Part shown: positions 1 to 5,346 of the stretch, one piece after another | Layout of the letters: every line of letters begins with the position of its first letter | How positions within the stretch are numbered: position 1 is the first letter of the stretch | The notes under the pieces: generated by a model | Seen by the model: only the letters and a program-made list of their open reading frames with translations | Database searches by the model: none | Told to the model about the DNA's origin: nothing | Assembly (NCBI GenBank): GCA_026396335.1 | Contig: JAPLWZ010000131.1 | Span: 1 to 10,087 of the forward strand | DNA length: 10,087 nucleotides | DNA from: Microcaldota archaeon | GTDB taxonomy: Archaea; Micrarchaeota; Micrarchaeia; Anstonellales; Anstonellaceae | Reading direction: 5' to 3' | Made by a program: the position numbers and the translations under genes

Positions 1-2450
1 CCGCAAAGCGAGCAGGTGACTCCCTTTTCAGCGCACACTTTCACCACGCGCTCAATCGCGCGAAGCACCGCGTCATTCCTCTCGTCAAACCCTTCTGCAA
101 GGGTTGCATTGTCCCTGTCAATCCCAAGTATCAGCTGAGTCAGGTCGTTGGTTCCGATCGAAACGCCGTCAATCCCCTCATCGCAGAACTGGTCAATCAG
201 GAAAACAGTGGACGGGACTTCTACCATTATCCACAGCTTGAAGTCTCGCGTGTGGTGCATCCCATGCGCCGCAAGCATTTCCTTGATGGCGCGGATCTCG
301 CCGATCCTTCTCACGAACGGGAGCATGAGCCACAGGTTCTTCATATTGTACTCGTCGCGCACCTTCTTTATCGCCTTGAGCTCAAGCGAGAACACTTCGG
401 GCTCGGATATGTACCTTCCGCAGCCGCGGTAGCCCATCATGGGGTTTGATTCCTGGGGCTCGAATTCCTCGCCGCCCTTCAGGTTGCGGTATTCGTTTGT
501 CTTGAAGTCAGTAGCGCGGTAAACAACAGGCCTCGGATAGAATGCAGTGGCAAAAACACGCAGCTTGTCCGCGAGCTTGTCAATGAATTCCTGCGAGCGC
601 CCCTCCCTGATCATCTTTTTCGGGTGCTCCCCAATGTCCCCGATCATGAATTCCGCGCGAAGCAGACCAACGCCGTCGCATGGCAGCTTGCTCACTTTTT
701 CTGCAAAGTCAACTTCAGCAAGGTTCACGTAAATTTTCGTGCCTGTGGGTACCACGCTTGGCGCTGCCTGCACAACCTGCGCACCCTGGCTGCCTGCCGC
801 TTCCTCTTTCTTTTCGCTCACCAGCCCGACGTCCCCGTCGTAAACAATTCCGCGTGTAGCATCAACTGTGACTAGCTGCCCCTCCTTCATCGTCTGCGTT
901 CCGTTCCTTGTGCCGACAATGCAGGGTATTCCCATCTCGCGGGAAACAATGGCTGCATGGCAGGTCATTCCGCCTGCGTTTGTGACAATGGCGCACGCCT
1001 TTTTCATGGCAGGCACGAAGTCCGGCGTGGTCATCTCTGTTACAAGCACATCGCCTTTCTGTACTCTGCCGATTTCCTTCGGCCCTGCAAGTATGATTAC
1101 CTTGCCCATCGCAATCCCAGGCGAAGAGCCAAGTCCGCGCGCAATAATCTTGTCAGCTGTTGCTCCCATCTTTCCACCTCGTTCATCCGGCTTTTTCGCC
1201 TGTTCGACTGGCTTTTGCTGTGTTGAAACTTGAGTTTGTTGTGTCTGCTGCGCAGGTTTTGGCTGTTGTTGTACTGGTGCAGATTGCTTTTGTACTGGGG
1301 CAGGCACAGTTACTGGGGCTGGCGTATGCACCTGGACTGGAACTGGCGCAGGCTTTGCAACAGCAACTGCCGCACTCATTGGCTTTGCAATAATGGGCAG
1401 GCTTGAAAGCGCCTGCTGCTGTGTTTTCACATCCTCTTCCTTTTCACCCATCTTCGCAATTCCTGCAAGTGCATCCACTGCTCCCTTCATCACATCTGGT
1501 CGCAGCGTAGTAACAGGTCTTGACTGCACTATGAACATTTTCCCGTCTGCAAACGCCCACTCGATATCTTGGGGCTTTCCGTAGTGCTGTTCAATTCTCC
1601 TTCCGATTTTCGCAAGGTCGATTATCTGCAGGTCGGTAAGCTTCTGCCTTTCCTGCATTTCTTCCCTTATATTCACGTCTGCATTCGCGTTTTCCATTTT
1701 CGTGGTCATCCACGTTTGCTTTGCAATGAACTTGGACTCGATTTGGAGTGTGCCCTTGTCAACAACATAATGGTCTGGTGTAACCGAGCCTGACACAACC
1801 ACTTCGCCTAAGCCGTAAGCAGCGTCAATCACGAGTTTGTTTCTGTCCTGGCTCATGGGGTCAATGGTGAACATGACTCCTGCTTTTTCGGACTGCACCA
1901 TGATTTGCACGACTGCAGCGAGTCCCACTTTCAAATGGTCAAAGTTATTGGTAACTCTGTAGTAAATCGAGCGCGGCTCGAAAAGCGAAGCCCAGCACTC
2001 CTTCACCATCTGCACGCAGTCCTGCGGGCCCTTGACATTCAGGTAGGTGGATTGCTGTCCCGCGAACGACGCTTCAGGCAAATCTTCCGCGGTTGCGGAC
2101 GACCGCACGGCGACAAACGGCTCCTTGCCCGGCTGCAGCTTGTTGTATGCGTCAAGTATGTCCTGGCGGAGCTGCTGGGGTATTTCCCCGCTTAAGAGAC
2201 GGGTTCGTATTCTGTCTGATGCAATGGCAAGCTCGTTGCTGTTCTCGACATTAAGCCCGTCTGTCATCTCCTTGATGGTCTTTTCTATCCCGTTGTGCTT
2301 GATGAAAAGGAAATACGCGCCGGATGTCACGACGAAGCCGCCAGGTATAGGAAACTGAACAGAAGCCATCTCGCCGAGGTTCGCGCCCTTGCCGCCCACT
2401 TCGCCGATGTTGCTCTTCCTAATCTCCGTGAACCACATGATATTTTTCAT
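1..2450 (-). CDS. ppsA: phosphoenolpyruvate synthase (pyruvate, water dikinase), 3' end cut by window
   Basis: PpsA converts pyruvate, ATP and water to PEP, AMP and phosphate in the cytoplasm, feeding gluconeogenesis. The frame is open for 816 codons from the ATG at 2450 to the window edge. Residues 1-320 are the ATP-grasp nucleotide-binding domain, with VRSSATAEDLPEASFAGQQ and, near its end, QSRPVTT. The swivelling phosphohistidine domain has GGMTCHAAIVSREMGIP with the phosphorylated His at residue 498. The C-terminal PEP/pyruvate barrel shows LLRAEFM, NPMMGYRG and SIGTNDLTQ. The last whole codon is Cys816 in VTCSLC, matching the family's catalytic Cys, so only a short tail is missing. Residues about 345-425 form a Pro/Gln/Ala-rich, low-complexity linker, which pushes the His well past its usual position near 420-440. 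The start is backed by a GGGGTG ribosome-binding site 6 nt upstream. Identification is firm. Confidence 0.97.
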   Translation of the reverse strand, partial: MKNIMWFTEIRKSNIGEVGGKGANLGEMASVQFPIPGGFVVTSGAYFLFIKHNGIEKTIKEMTDGLNVENSNELAIASDRIRTRLLSGEIPQQLRQDILDAYNKLQPGKEPFVAVRSSATAEDLPEASFAGQQSTYLNVKGPQDCVQMVKECWASLFEPRSIYYRVTNNFDHLKVGLAAVVQIMVQSEKAGVMFTIDPMSQDRNKLVIDAAYGLGEVVVSGSVTPDHYVVDKGTLQIESKFIAKQTWMTTKMENANADVNIREEMQERQKLTDLQIIDLAKIGRRIEQHYGKPQDIEWAFADGKMFIVQSRPVTTLRPDVMKGAVDALAGIAKMGEKEEDVKTQQQALSSLPIIAKPMSAAVAVAKPAPVPVQVHTPAPVTVPAPVQKQSAPVQQQPKPAQQTQQTQVSTQQKPVEQAKKPDERGGKMGATADKIIARGLGSSPGIAMGKVIILAGPKEIGRVQKGDVLVTEMTTPDFVPAMKKACAIVTNAGGMTCHAAIVSREMGIPCIVGTRNGTQTMKEGQLVTVDATRGIVYDGDVGLVSEKKEEAAGSQGAQVVQAAPSVVPTGTKIYVNLAEVDFAEKVSKLPCDGVGLLRAEFMIGDIGEHPKKMIREGRSQEFIDKLADKLRVFATAFYPRPVVYRATDFKTNEYRNLKGGEEFEPQESNPMMGYRGCGRYISEPEVFSLELKAIKKVRDEYNMKNLWLMLPFVRRIGEIRAIKEMLAAHGMHHTRDFKLWIMVEVPSTVFLIDQFCDEGIDGVSIGTNDLTQLILGIDRDNATLAEGFDERNDAVLRAIERVVKVCAEKGVTCSLC

Positions 2451-2456
2451 AATGAG

Positions 2457-2462
2457 CACCCC
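2457..2462 (-). promoter_or_regulatory. ribosome-binding site of ppsA
   Basis: On the minus strand GGGGTG lies 6 nt before the ATG at 2450. It resembles the archaeal GGAGGTGATC consensus and fixes this start, so unlike several other genes here ppsA is not leaderless. Confidence 0.6.
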
Positions 2463-2469
2463 GCGTGTT

Positions 2470-2491
2470 CGAGAGTTGGTTCTAACTCTCG
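2470..2491. promoter_or_regulatory. 8-bp inverted repeat between divergent ppsA and tRNA-Lys, candidate operator
   Basis: CGAGAGTT and AACTCTCG form a perfect 8-bp inverted repeat around a 6-nt GGTTCT centre. It lies just downstream of the minus-strand TATA-like sequence, where ppsA transcription would start. That is a typical place for an archaeal repressor site. It could instead form a small hairpin in the ppsA 5' UTR. The symmetry is seen; the regulatory role is inference. Confidence 0.45.
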
Positions 2492-2507
2492 GTATAAGTA
2501 TTAAAAG
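2492..2507. promoter_or_regulatory. A/T-rich TATA region shared by divergent ppsA and tRNA-Lys
   Basis: This stretch reads TATAAGTATTAAAAGG on the plus strand and CCTTTTAATACTTATA on the minus strand. It is centred about 30-35 nt before the tRNA-Lys 5' end and about 50 nt before the ppsA ATG, with the inverted repeat and ribosome-binding site in the ppsA leader. It can serve as box A in both directions. Confidence 0.5.
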
Positions 2508-2574
2508 GTTATGAACTCGAAAATGCGACGTAACGGGCTCGTAACTCAGCTTGGCCTAGAGTGTCTGGCTTTTA

Positions 2575-2626
2575 TGTGAAAGCTAAACTCCGCTGCAATT
2601 GCGCAGCGAACGGTTTCTCCGAAGAA
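2575..2626 (+). other. tRNA-Lys intron 1, canonical 37/38, 52 nt
   Basis: The BHB is visible. Central helix C32-T35 (CTTT) pairs with GAAG (2621-2624, one G-U). The bulges are TA|T on the 5' side and AA|A on the 3' side. The intron body contains a CGCTGC/GCAGCG hairpin. The second outer helix is weak (GAAA/TTTC offset by a small internal loop), so this is a relaxed BHB. Confidence 0.85.
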
Positions 2627-2648
2627 ACCAGAAAGCCGTGGGTTCAAA

Positions 2649-2690
2649 TGCTTTTGGCTGGCGCCAAAAAATTGCCAGCAAAGCTGACAA
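2649..2690 (+). other. tRNA-Lys intron 2, non-canonical T-loop 59/60, 42 nt
   Basis: The T-stem GTGGG/CCCAC is the outer helix. TTCA pairs with TGAC in three of four positions as the central helix. The bulges are AA|T (2647-2649) and AA|T (2689-2691). The inner helix GCTTT/AAAGC continues into GCTGGC/GCCAGC. Splicing restores the standard loop TTCAAAT. Position 59/60 is a known non-canonical intron site in some archaea, chiefly Thermoproteales. Confidence 0.88.
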
Positions 2691-2704
2691 TCCCACCGAG
2701 CCCG

Positions 2705-2716
2705 TTTTTTATTTTT
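2705..2716 (+). terminator. oligo-T terminator of tRNA-Lys
   Basis: TTTTTTATTTTT begins at the base after the discriminator G73. Runs of T on the coding strand are sufficient for archaeal RNA polymerase termination. There is no hairpin apart from the tRNA itself. Confidence 0.75.
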
Positions 2717-2717
2717 C

Positions 2718-2725
2718 TAAAATAT
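2718..2725 (+). promoter_or_regulatory. TATA box of flpA, implying a leaderless mRNA
   Basis: TAAAATAT is centred about 28 nt before the ATG at 2750, so transcription would start at or within a few bases of the start codon. Confidence 0.6.
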
Positions 2726-2749
2726 CTGCGTATTCGAAATGTGATTCCA

Positions 2750-3409
2750 ATGGTTGAAGAAAATTTCCCCGGCGTGTATATTGTGGGCGGCAAGATTGCC
2801 ACGAAAAATCTTGTGCCAGGCTACAGGGTATACGGCGAAAAAATTGTGATCGAAGGCAATGTGGAATACAGGATATGGGACCTTCACAGAAGCAAGCTCG
2901 CCGCGGCAATGCACAAGGGGCTGAAGGAAATGCACATAAAACCCGGCAGCGCCGTGCTTTACTTGGGTGCGGCATCCGGGACAACTGCTTCTCATATTTC
3001 AGACATAGTCGGCATGGACGGGATAGTCTATTGCGTTGAATTCGCGCAGCGCTCCATGCGCGACCTGCTTGCTGTTTGCGAGCGGCACGAGAACATGATG
3101 CCAATAATGGGCGATGCGCGCCAGCCGCAGCAGTACGCAGAAGGCATCGGCGAAGTGGACATAATATACCAGGACGTCGCGCAGCCTGACCAAGACGACA
3201 TATTCATCAAGAACTCGCAGATGTTCCTGAAAAAAGGCGGATGGGGAATGATTTGCATAAAGTCCCAAAGCATTGACGTCTCGCGCGAGCCGAAAAAAAT
3301 ATTCGAGGAGTTCGTGGCAAAAGTCGGGAGCGAAATGGAAGTGCACGACCAGATAGACCTCACGCCGTACGACCTTGAGCACTTATTCATTACGGGCAAG
3401 CGCAAGTAG
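2750..3409 (+). CDS. flpA: fibrillarin-like rRNA/tRNA 2'-O-methyltransferase
   Basis: Fibrillarin is the SAM-dependent catalytic subunit of C/D-box sRNPs. It methylates ribose 2'-OH at sites chosen by guide RNAs, together with Nop5 and L7Ae. The protein is 219 aa, close to the usual archaeal length of about 227. An N-terminal beta domain (1-45) leads into RIWDLHRSKLAAA (41-53; the family usually has WNP where this has WDL). The SAM motif I is VLYLGAASGTTASH (69-82). Next come YCVEFA with the ribose-binding Glu (E97), GDAR (D122), the catalytic YQDVAQPDQ (D142) and IKSQSIDVS (K171). The ATG at 2750 is chosen because the frame further upstream runs into tRNA-Lys and a TATA box sits 28 nt before this ATG. 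An in-frame GTG at 2741 is the only close alternative. The usual partner gene nop5 is not adjacent. Confidence 0.96.
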   Translation: MVEENFPGVYIVGGKIATKNLVPGYRVYGEKIVIEGNVEYRIWDLHRSKLAAAMHKGLKEMHIKPGSAVLYLGAASGTTASHISDIVGMDGIVYCVEFAQRSMRDLLAVCERHENMMPIMGDARQPQQYAEGIGEVDIIYQDVAQPDQDDIFIKNSQMFLKKGGWGMICIKSQSIDVSREPKKIFEEFVAKVGSEMEVHDQIDLTPYDLEHLFITGKRK

Positions 3410-3450
3410 GAAAAGCAGCCAGACTAATTTTGTCCCATTTGTTACATAGA

Positions 3451-3457
3451 TATAAAT
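3451..3457 (+). promoter_or_regulatory. TATA box driving the leader and small-gene operon
   Basis: TATAAAT within an A/T-rich context is the best archaeal box A in the window. Transcription should begin near 3480-3483, at the ATG of a 36-codon ORF. No comparable box is visible between here and the 65-aa gene at 3778, so it probably drives the whole unit. Confidence 0.7.
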
Positions 3458-3482
3458 AGTCCTTTCAGCAGGAACTAATCCA

Positions 3483-3593
3483 ATGGTGCTAACCATGATG
3501 GAACAAACGCAGGCATTGCAGGTTTCCTTTTCGGTTAGCTCTAAATCTAATTTTAAGCACCTTGGCGTGCCGTACTGCCGCATTTGGCAGTAA
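3483..3593 (+). CDS. possible 36-aa leaderless mini-ORF (leader peptide or ncRNA region)
   Basis: ATG lies 29 nt from the centre of the TATA box, the distance expected for a leaderless message, and the frame stays open for 36 codons. The peptide starts MVLTMMEQTQALQV and ends VPYCRIWQ. No family is recognised. The same bases form hairpins: GCTAACC pairs with GGTTAGC (3488-3494/3533-3539), and TACTGCC pairs with GGCAGTA around the stop codon. The region could therefore be untranslated structured RNA. Whether the peptide is made is open. Confidence 0.35.
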   Translation: MVLTMMEQTQALQVSFSVSSKSNFKHLGVPYCRIWQ

Positions 3594-3666
3594 CGCTGGA
3601 TATCCGTGACTGACAAATTGCGGGTGCCCCCTGATGAATTCCCTCTAGCAGCGCAATTCTTTCATC

Positions 3667-3688
3667 CAGAAGCGCACTCGCGCTTCTG
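3667..3688 (+). other. perfect 9-bp hairpin in the leader
   Basis: CAGAAGCGC and GCGCTTCTG pair perfectly around ACTC. Immediately downstream CCCCAAAACCTTGGGGTTTTG can form a second hairpin. A T-tract ends that second hairpin only weakly, so it is not a convincing terminator. Confidence 0.6.
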
Positions 3689-3777
3689 TCTCCCCAAAAC
3701 CTTGGGGTTTTGATGATGCTGCGATGGCGGTTTTCAAAATCGATTAGCGAAAGTCAGGAAAAAACGAGGTGTTTGGA

Positions 3778-3975
3778 ATGGTCGAGGAAACAACTATTGG
3801 AATGATGCTTGAGGAAGAAGACAGCGGGCCCATGGCTCCACAAGAGCCGAGGCCTTACTTTCTCCTGTCGCCAGCAGCTTACATTGGCATGGCGGGTGCG
3901 AAGGAAAAGCGCATTGAAAAGGAGCCGGGCGGCGGGGCCGATAGGGGCGCAACTGGAGGTGGGGCCGATGTCTAG
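3778..3975 (+). CDS. hypothetical 65-aa protein, first gene of small-gene operon
   Basis: I do not recognise this protein. GAGGTG (3766-3771) lies 6 nt before the ATG and matches the archaeal ribosome-binding consensus, fixing the start. The GTG at 3769 lies within that site. The N-terminal part is acidic (MVEETTIGMMLEEEDSG). The middle is more hydrophobic (YFLLSPAAYIGMAGA, about 27-41), followed by the charged KEKRIEKE. The tail is Gly-rich with GGGAD twice, encoded by a direct repeat of GGGGCCGAT (3934-3942 and 3961-3969). There is no clear signal peptide or full membrane segment. Its stop overlaps the start of the next ORF by 8 nt, which suggests translational coupling. The good ribosome-binding site and operon layout argue for a real gene; its function is unknown. 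Confidence 0.6.
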   Translation: MVEETTIGMMLEEEDSGPMAPQEPRPYFLLSPAAYIGMAGAKEKRIEKEPGGGADRGATGGGADV

Positions 3976-4054
3976 CGTACAATCTTGCAAGGTGGCGGCG
4001 ATCACAATGTCCCTTGCCGGTGGATTGCAGCTCTCTGGCTGCATTGGAGGGTGA
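3968..4054 (+). CDS. 28-aa peptide with lipobox-like end, unknown function
   Basis: A near-perfect ribosome-binding site, GGAGGTG (3955-3961), lies 6 nt before the ATG. The ATG overlaps the end of the 65-aa gene. The peptide has a short polar start, Lys8, a hydrophobic stretch (VAAITMSLAGGLQ), then LSGC and only IGG before the stop. LSGC fits the bacterial and haloarchaeal lipobox pattern, so the peptide resembles a bare lipoprotein signal peptide. It contains two Cys (7 and 25). The ribosome-binding site of the next gene lies inside its last codons. It could be a membrane-active micropeptide, a coupling ORF that only carries ribosomes to the HTH gene, or noise. The function is not known. Confidence 0.45.
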   Translation: MSSVQSCKVAAITMSLAGGLQLSGCIGG

Positions 4055-4059
4055 TGCGC

Positions 4060-4233
4060 ATGGCAAAAGGCAGACCCAAGTTGCTCACGCAGGATGAGAT
4101 AGCGCTCATGGAGGAACTGTACTTCCAGGAGCGCATGTCCGTCCGCAAGGTGGCCGATGCGCTGCATGTCTCGCACATGACAGTGTGGCGTGCCATCTGC
4201 GAAATCGCGCCTGCTGGTAGTTTGCTTGACTAA
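4060..4233 (+). CDS. 57-aa helix-turn-helix DNA-binding protein
   Basis: This small basic protein is almost entirely one helix-turn-helix. It opens with GRPK (4-7), a minor-groove arm also seen before the HTH of Hin-type serine recombinases. A first helix follows (about 11-22, DEIALMEELY), then SVRKVADALHVSHMTVWRAI (27-46) with the turn at HVS and the recognition helix near 38-46. It has no catalytic recombinase domain, so it is probably a small regulator rather than an enzyme. The start at 4060 is chosen because GGAGGGTGAT (4046-4055) precedes it; the in-frame ATG at 4054 overlaps that site. It ends the small-gene operon and may autoregulate it, which is inference. A remnant of a mobile element is the main alternative. 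Confidence 0.75.
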   Translation: MAKGRPKLLTQDEIALMEELYFQERMSVRKVADALHVSHMTVWRAICEIAPAGSLLD

Positions 4234-4234
4234 A

Positions 4235-4276
4235 ACGGGGGAGTTTTCACTTCTCCCGTCCTTTCTTTTTTTCTTT
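4235..4276 (+). terminator. hairpin plus oligo-T terminator of small-gene operon
   Basis: ACGGGGGAG pairs with the 3' strand ending TCTCCCGT (9 bp with two G-U pairs, loop of about 7), followed by CCTTTCTTTTTTTCTTTTG. It starts two bases after the HTH stop codon. Archaea normally need only the T-run; the stable hairpin makes it look like a bacterial intrinsic terminator. Confidence 0.75.
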
Positions 4277-4300
4277 TGTTTTTACCCAAAAGCAAATAGA

Positions 4301-5143
4301 TTATTTCCTCTTGTGCCTGTTCGCGGTGAACCTGGCGCGCGTGGCTGCGAATGCAGCCTGCTTCCTTTCCTTCAGCTCCGCCTTCATGCGCAGCTCCTCT
4401 TCGATCGCGCGGATATTCTTGACGAGTATCTTGTGCACTCCGCTGCCGTACTGCATTGCCTTTTTTCTCCTGTCAATTGCGTCTTGCGGCACGCCAAGTT
4501 CCGCGGCAATCGCGCGGAGAAGCGGTTTTTTGCTCTCGCGCGTGCCCAATCTATCCTTGAGCGGCAGGCTTAGCACCTCGTTCAAAAACGGCGGGTAAAG
4601 GAAAGGCCAGCCTGCGTGCATGCCGAAGTTTTTCGCAACAAGCTCCTGCGAGCCGCAGTCGCCGTTCGGAAGCTCCTTTATTTCCTTTGCCAGCTGCTTT
4701 TCCAAAACTTTTCCTTTTTTCTTGAAATACCGGTCATAGCCAATGAAAAGCTCCTCGGCGCCAGAGCCGGACAATATTCTCCACTTGCCGGCGCGCGCGG
4801 CTTCCCTGCAGCAGGAAAACACGGGCACCATCAATTCCACCTTGAGCATGTCCCCGTTCCTTATCTTGTAGCATTTCTTGTAAACCTGTATTATTTCCTC
4901 TTCTGTGAGTATGACTTCCTTGTGCGGCAGGTTGAGTTCTGCAGCTATCTTTCTTGCTGAAATAAGGTCCGCGCTGCCTTCTATCCCTGCGGTGACGAGA
5001 AGCGGGGCAGAAGTGAACATTTTTGCCACAGTGGCAATGGTCGCGGAGTCAAGCCCTCCCGAGAAAAGTATGGCTACTTCCCCCTGGCAGGTGTTTTTCA
5101 CACCCTCGGTGAACAGTGCCGCCAATTTCTTTATGTCTGCCAT
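4301..5143 (-). CDS. stand-alone asparagine-synthetase-type ATP-pyrophosphatase domain protein
   Basis: The 280-aa protein matches only the synthetase half of class B asparagine synthetase. The PP-loop SGGLDS (28-33) binds the ATP phosphates after strand VAILF. Asn-synthetase motif SGSGAEELFIGYDRY (125-139) corresponds to the family's SGDGADE-F-GY. PFLYPPFLNEVLSLPL and a KKPLLRAIAAELGVP segment complete the fold. The N-terminal glutaminase domain with its catalytic Cys2 is absent. The enzyme would need free ammonia or a separate amidotransferase, or may adenylate another carboxylate. The C-terminus is a basic tail. The ATG at 5143 is chosen over TTG at 5152 because a TATA box lies 26 nt upstream, implying a leaderless mRNA. 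The acceptor substrate cannot be told from sequence, so I do not call it asnB. Confidence 0.85.
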   Translation of the reverse strand: MADIKKLAALFTEGVKNTCQGEVAILFSGGLDSATIATVAKMFTSAPLLVTAGIEGSADLISARKIAAELNLPHKEVILTEEEIIQVYKKCYKIRNGDMLKVELMVPVFSCCREAARAGKWRILSGSGAEELFIGYDRYFKKKGKVLEKQLAKEIKELPNGDCGSQELVAKNFGMHAGWPFLYPPFLNEVLSLPLKDRLGTRESKKPLLRAIAAELGVPQDAIDRRKKAMQYGSGVHKILVKNIRAIEEELRMKAELKERKQAAFAATRARFTANRHKRK

Positions 5144-5165
5144 GCCATACAAACCAACCGCATCC

Positions 5166-5172
5166 TTTTAAA
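5166..5172. promoter_or_regulatory. TATA box of the synthetase gene, likely shared with divergent tRNA-Arg
   Basis: TTTAAAA on the minus strand is centred 26 nt before the ATG at 5143. On the plus strand CTTTTAAAC lies about 32 nt before the tRNA-Arg 5' end, and a second A/T-rich box, TAATTTAAC (5176-5184), is nearer. Confidence 0.6.
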
Positions 5173-5239
5173 CGTAATTTAACCGAATGCAATCTGACAC
5201 GGGGCCGTAGCTCAGCTTGGATAGAGCGACACTCTCCTA

Positions 5240-5335
5240 ACCTAGGGGGCAATTGGCAACAATTGATCCCCCTGAGGTCTCACCCCCAAAAGGTGAACAA
5301 ACGAGAGTTTTCTTTTTCCGGAATCGTTCGGAGAA
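5240..5335 (+). other. probable anticodon-loop intron of tRNA-Arg, ~96 nt
   Basis: The borders follow from CTCC/GGAG as BHB central helix and AA|A as 3' bulge. Inside is a strong hairpin: CCTAGGGGG pairs with CCCCCT(G)AGG, enclosing CAATTG/CAATTG capped by a GCAA tetraloop. A second hairpin is TCACC/GGTGA. The inner outer-helix of the BHB is weak. Confidence 0.55.
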
Positions 5336-5346
5336 AGGTGAAGGTC

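Larger units (their letters stand above)
2535..2704 (+). tRNA. tRNA-Lys (UUU anticodon) with two BHB introns
   Basis: A complete 76-nt cloverleaf appears once two introns are removed. The acceptor stem is GGGCTCG/CGAGCCC with discriminator G73 at 2704. The D-arm is ACTC/GAGT with GG at 18-19. The anticodon stem is TCTGG/CCAGA and the loop CTTTTA+A, giving anticodon TTT. The variable loop is AAGCC. The T-stem is GTGGG/CCCAC and the loop TTCAAA+T. CCA is not encoded. Intron 1 (2575-2626) sits at the canonical 37/38 position and intron 2 (2649-2690) at 59/60 in the T-loop. Both are bounded by 3-nt bulges cut after the second base, as archaeal tRNA splicing endonuclease requires. Oligo-T follows directly. 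The gene stands alone between divergent ppsA and downstream flpA. Open frames through it are artefacts. Confidence 0.93.
3483..3765 (+). ncRNA. structured leader RNA or independent ncRNA of unknown family
   Basis: About 280 nt lie between the predicted start site and the first good ribosome-binding site. Perfect or near-perfect pairings are GCTAACC/GGTTAGC, TACTGCC/GGCAGTA (6-nt loop), AATTGCG (3616-3622)/CGCAATT (3652-3658), CAGAAGCGC/GCGCTTCTG with an ACTC loop (3667-3688), CAAAACC/GGTTTTG, CATC/GATG and GCAGC/GCTGC enclosing the last hairpins. AATTGCG/CGCAATT shares a base with the GCAGC stem, so alternative folds are possible. Signatures of RNase P RNA, SRP RNA and the TPP and fluoride riboswitches were looked for and not found. 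The pairings are seen; that this is a functional RNA is inference. Confidence 0.4.

Noticed and set aside
148..2504. Many plus-strand ORFs of 60-120 aa
   Set aside because: They lie antisense to the continuous ppsA frame, whose conserved motifs run its whole length.
2561..2749. 63-codon N-terminal extension of the fibrillarin frame
   Set aside because: It runs through tRNA-Lys and its terminator. The fibrillarin fold begins at the ATG at 2750, which has its own TATA box.
3383..3616. 77-aa minus-strand ORF
   Set aside because: It overlaps the 3' end of flpA and the TATA box of the small-gene operon in antisense, has no ribosome-binding site, and has no recognisable domain.
3625..3720. C/D-box guide RNA suggested by TGATGA and CTGA motifs
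   Set aside because: Spacing between the boxes does not fit C, D', C' and D with 12-nt guides, and no terminal K-turn stem is present.
3480..3765. RNase P RNA or SRP RNA
   Set aside because: The conserved cores of these RNAs (RNase P GAGGAAAGUC and ACAGAA contexts, SRP GGAAG-AGCAGCC loop) are not found on either strand.
3754..4176. 140-aa minus-strand ORF opposite the micro-genes
   Set aside because: The plus strand has three ribosome-binding sites, a HTH domain and a terminator. The minus ORF has none of these and looks like an antisense shadow.
4060..4233. Serine recombinase or transposase gene
   Set aside because: Only the HTH part is present. There is no catalytic domain, inverted repeat or target duplication nearby.
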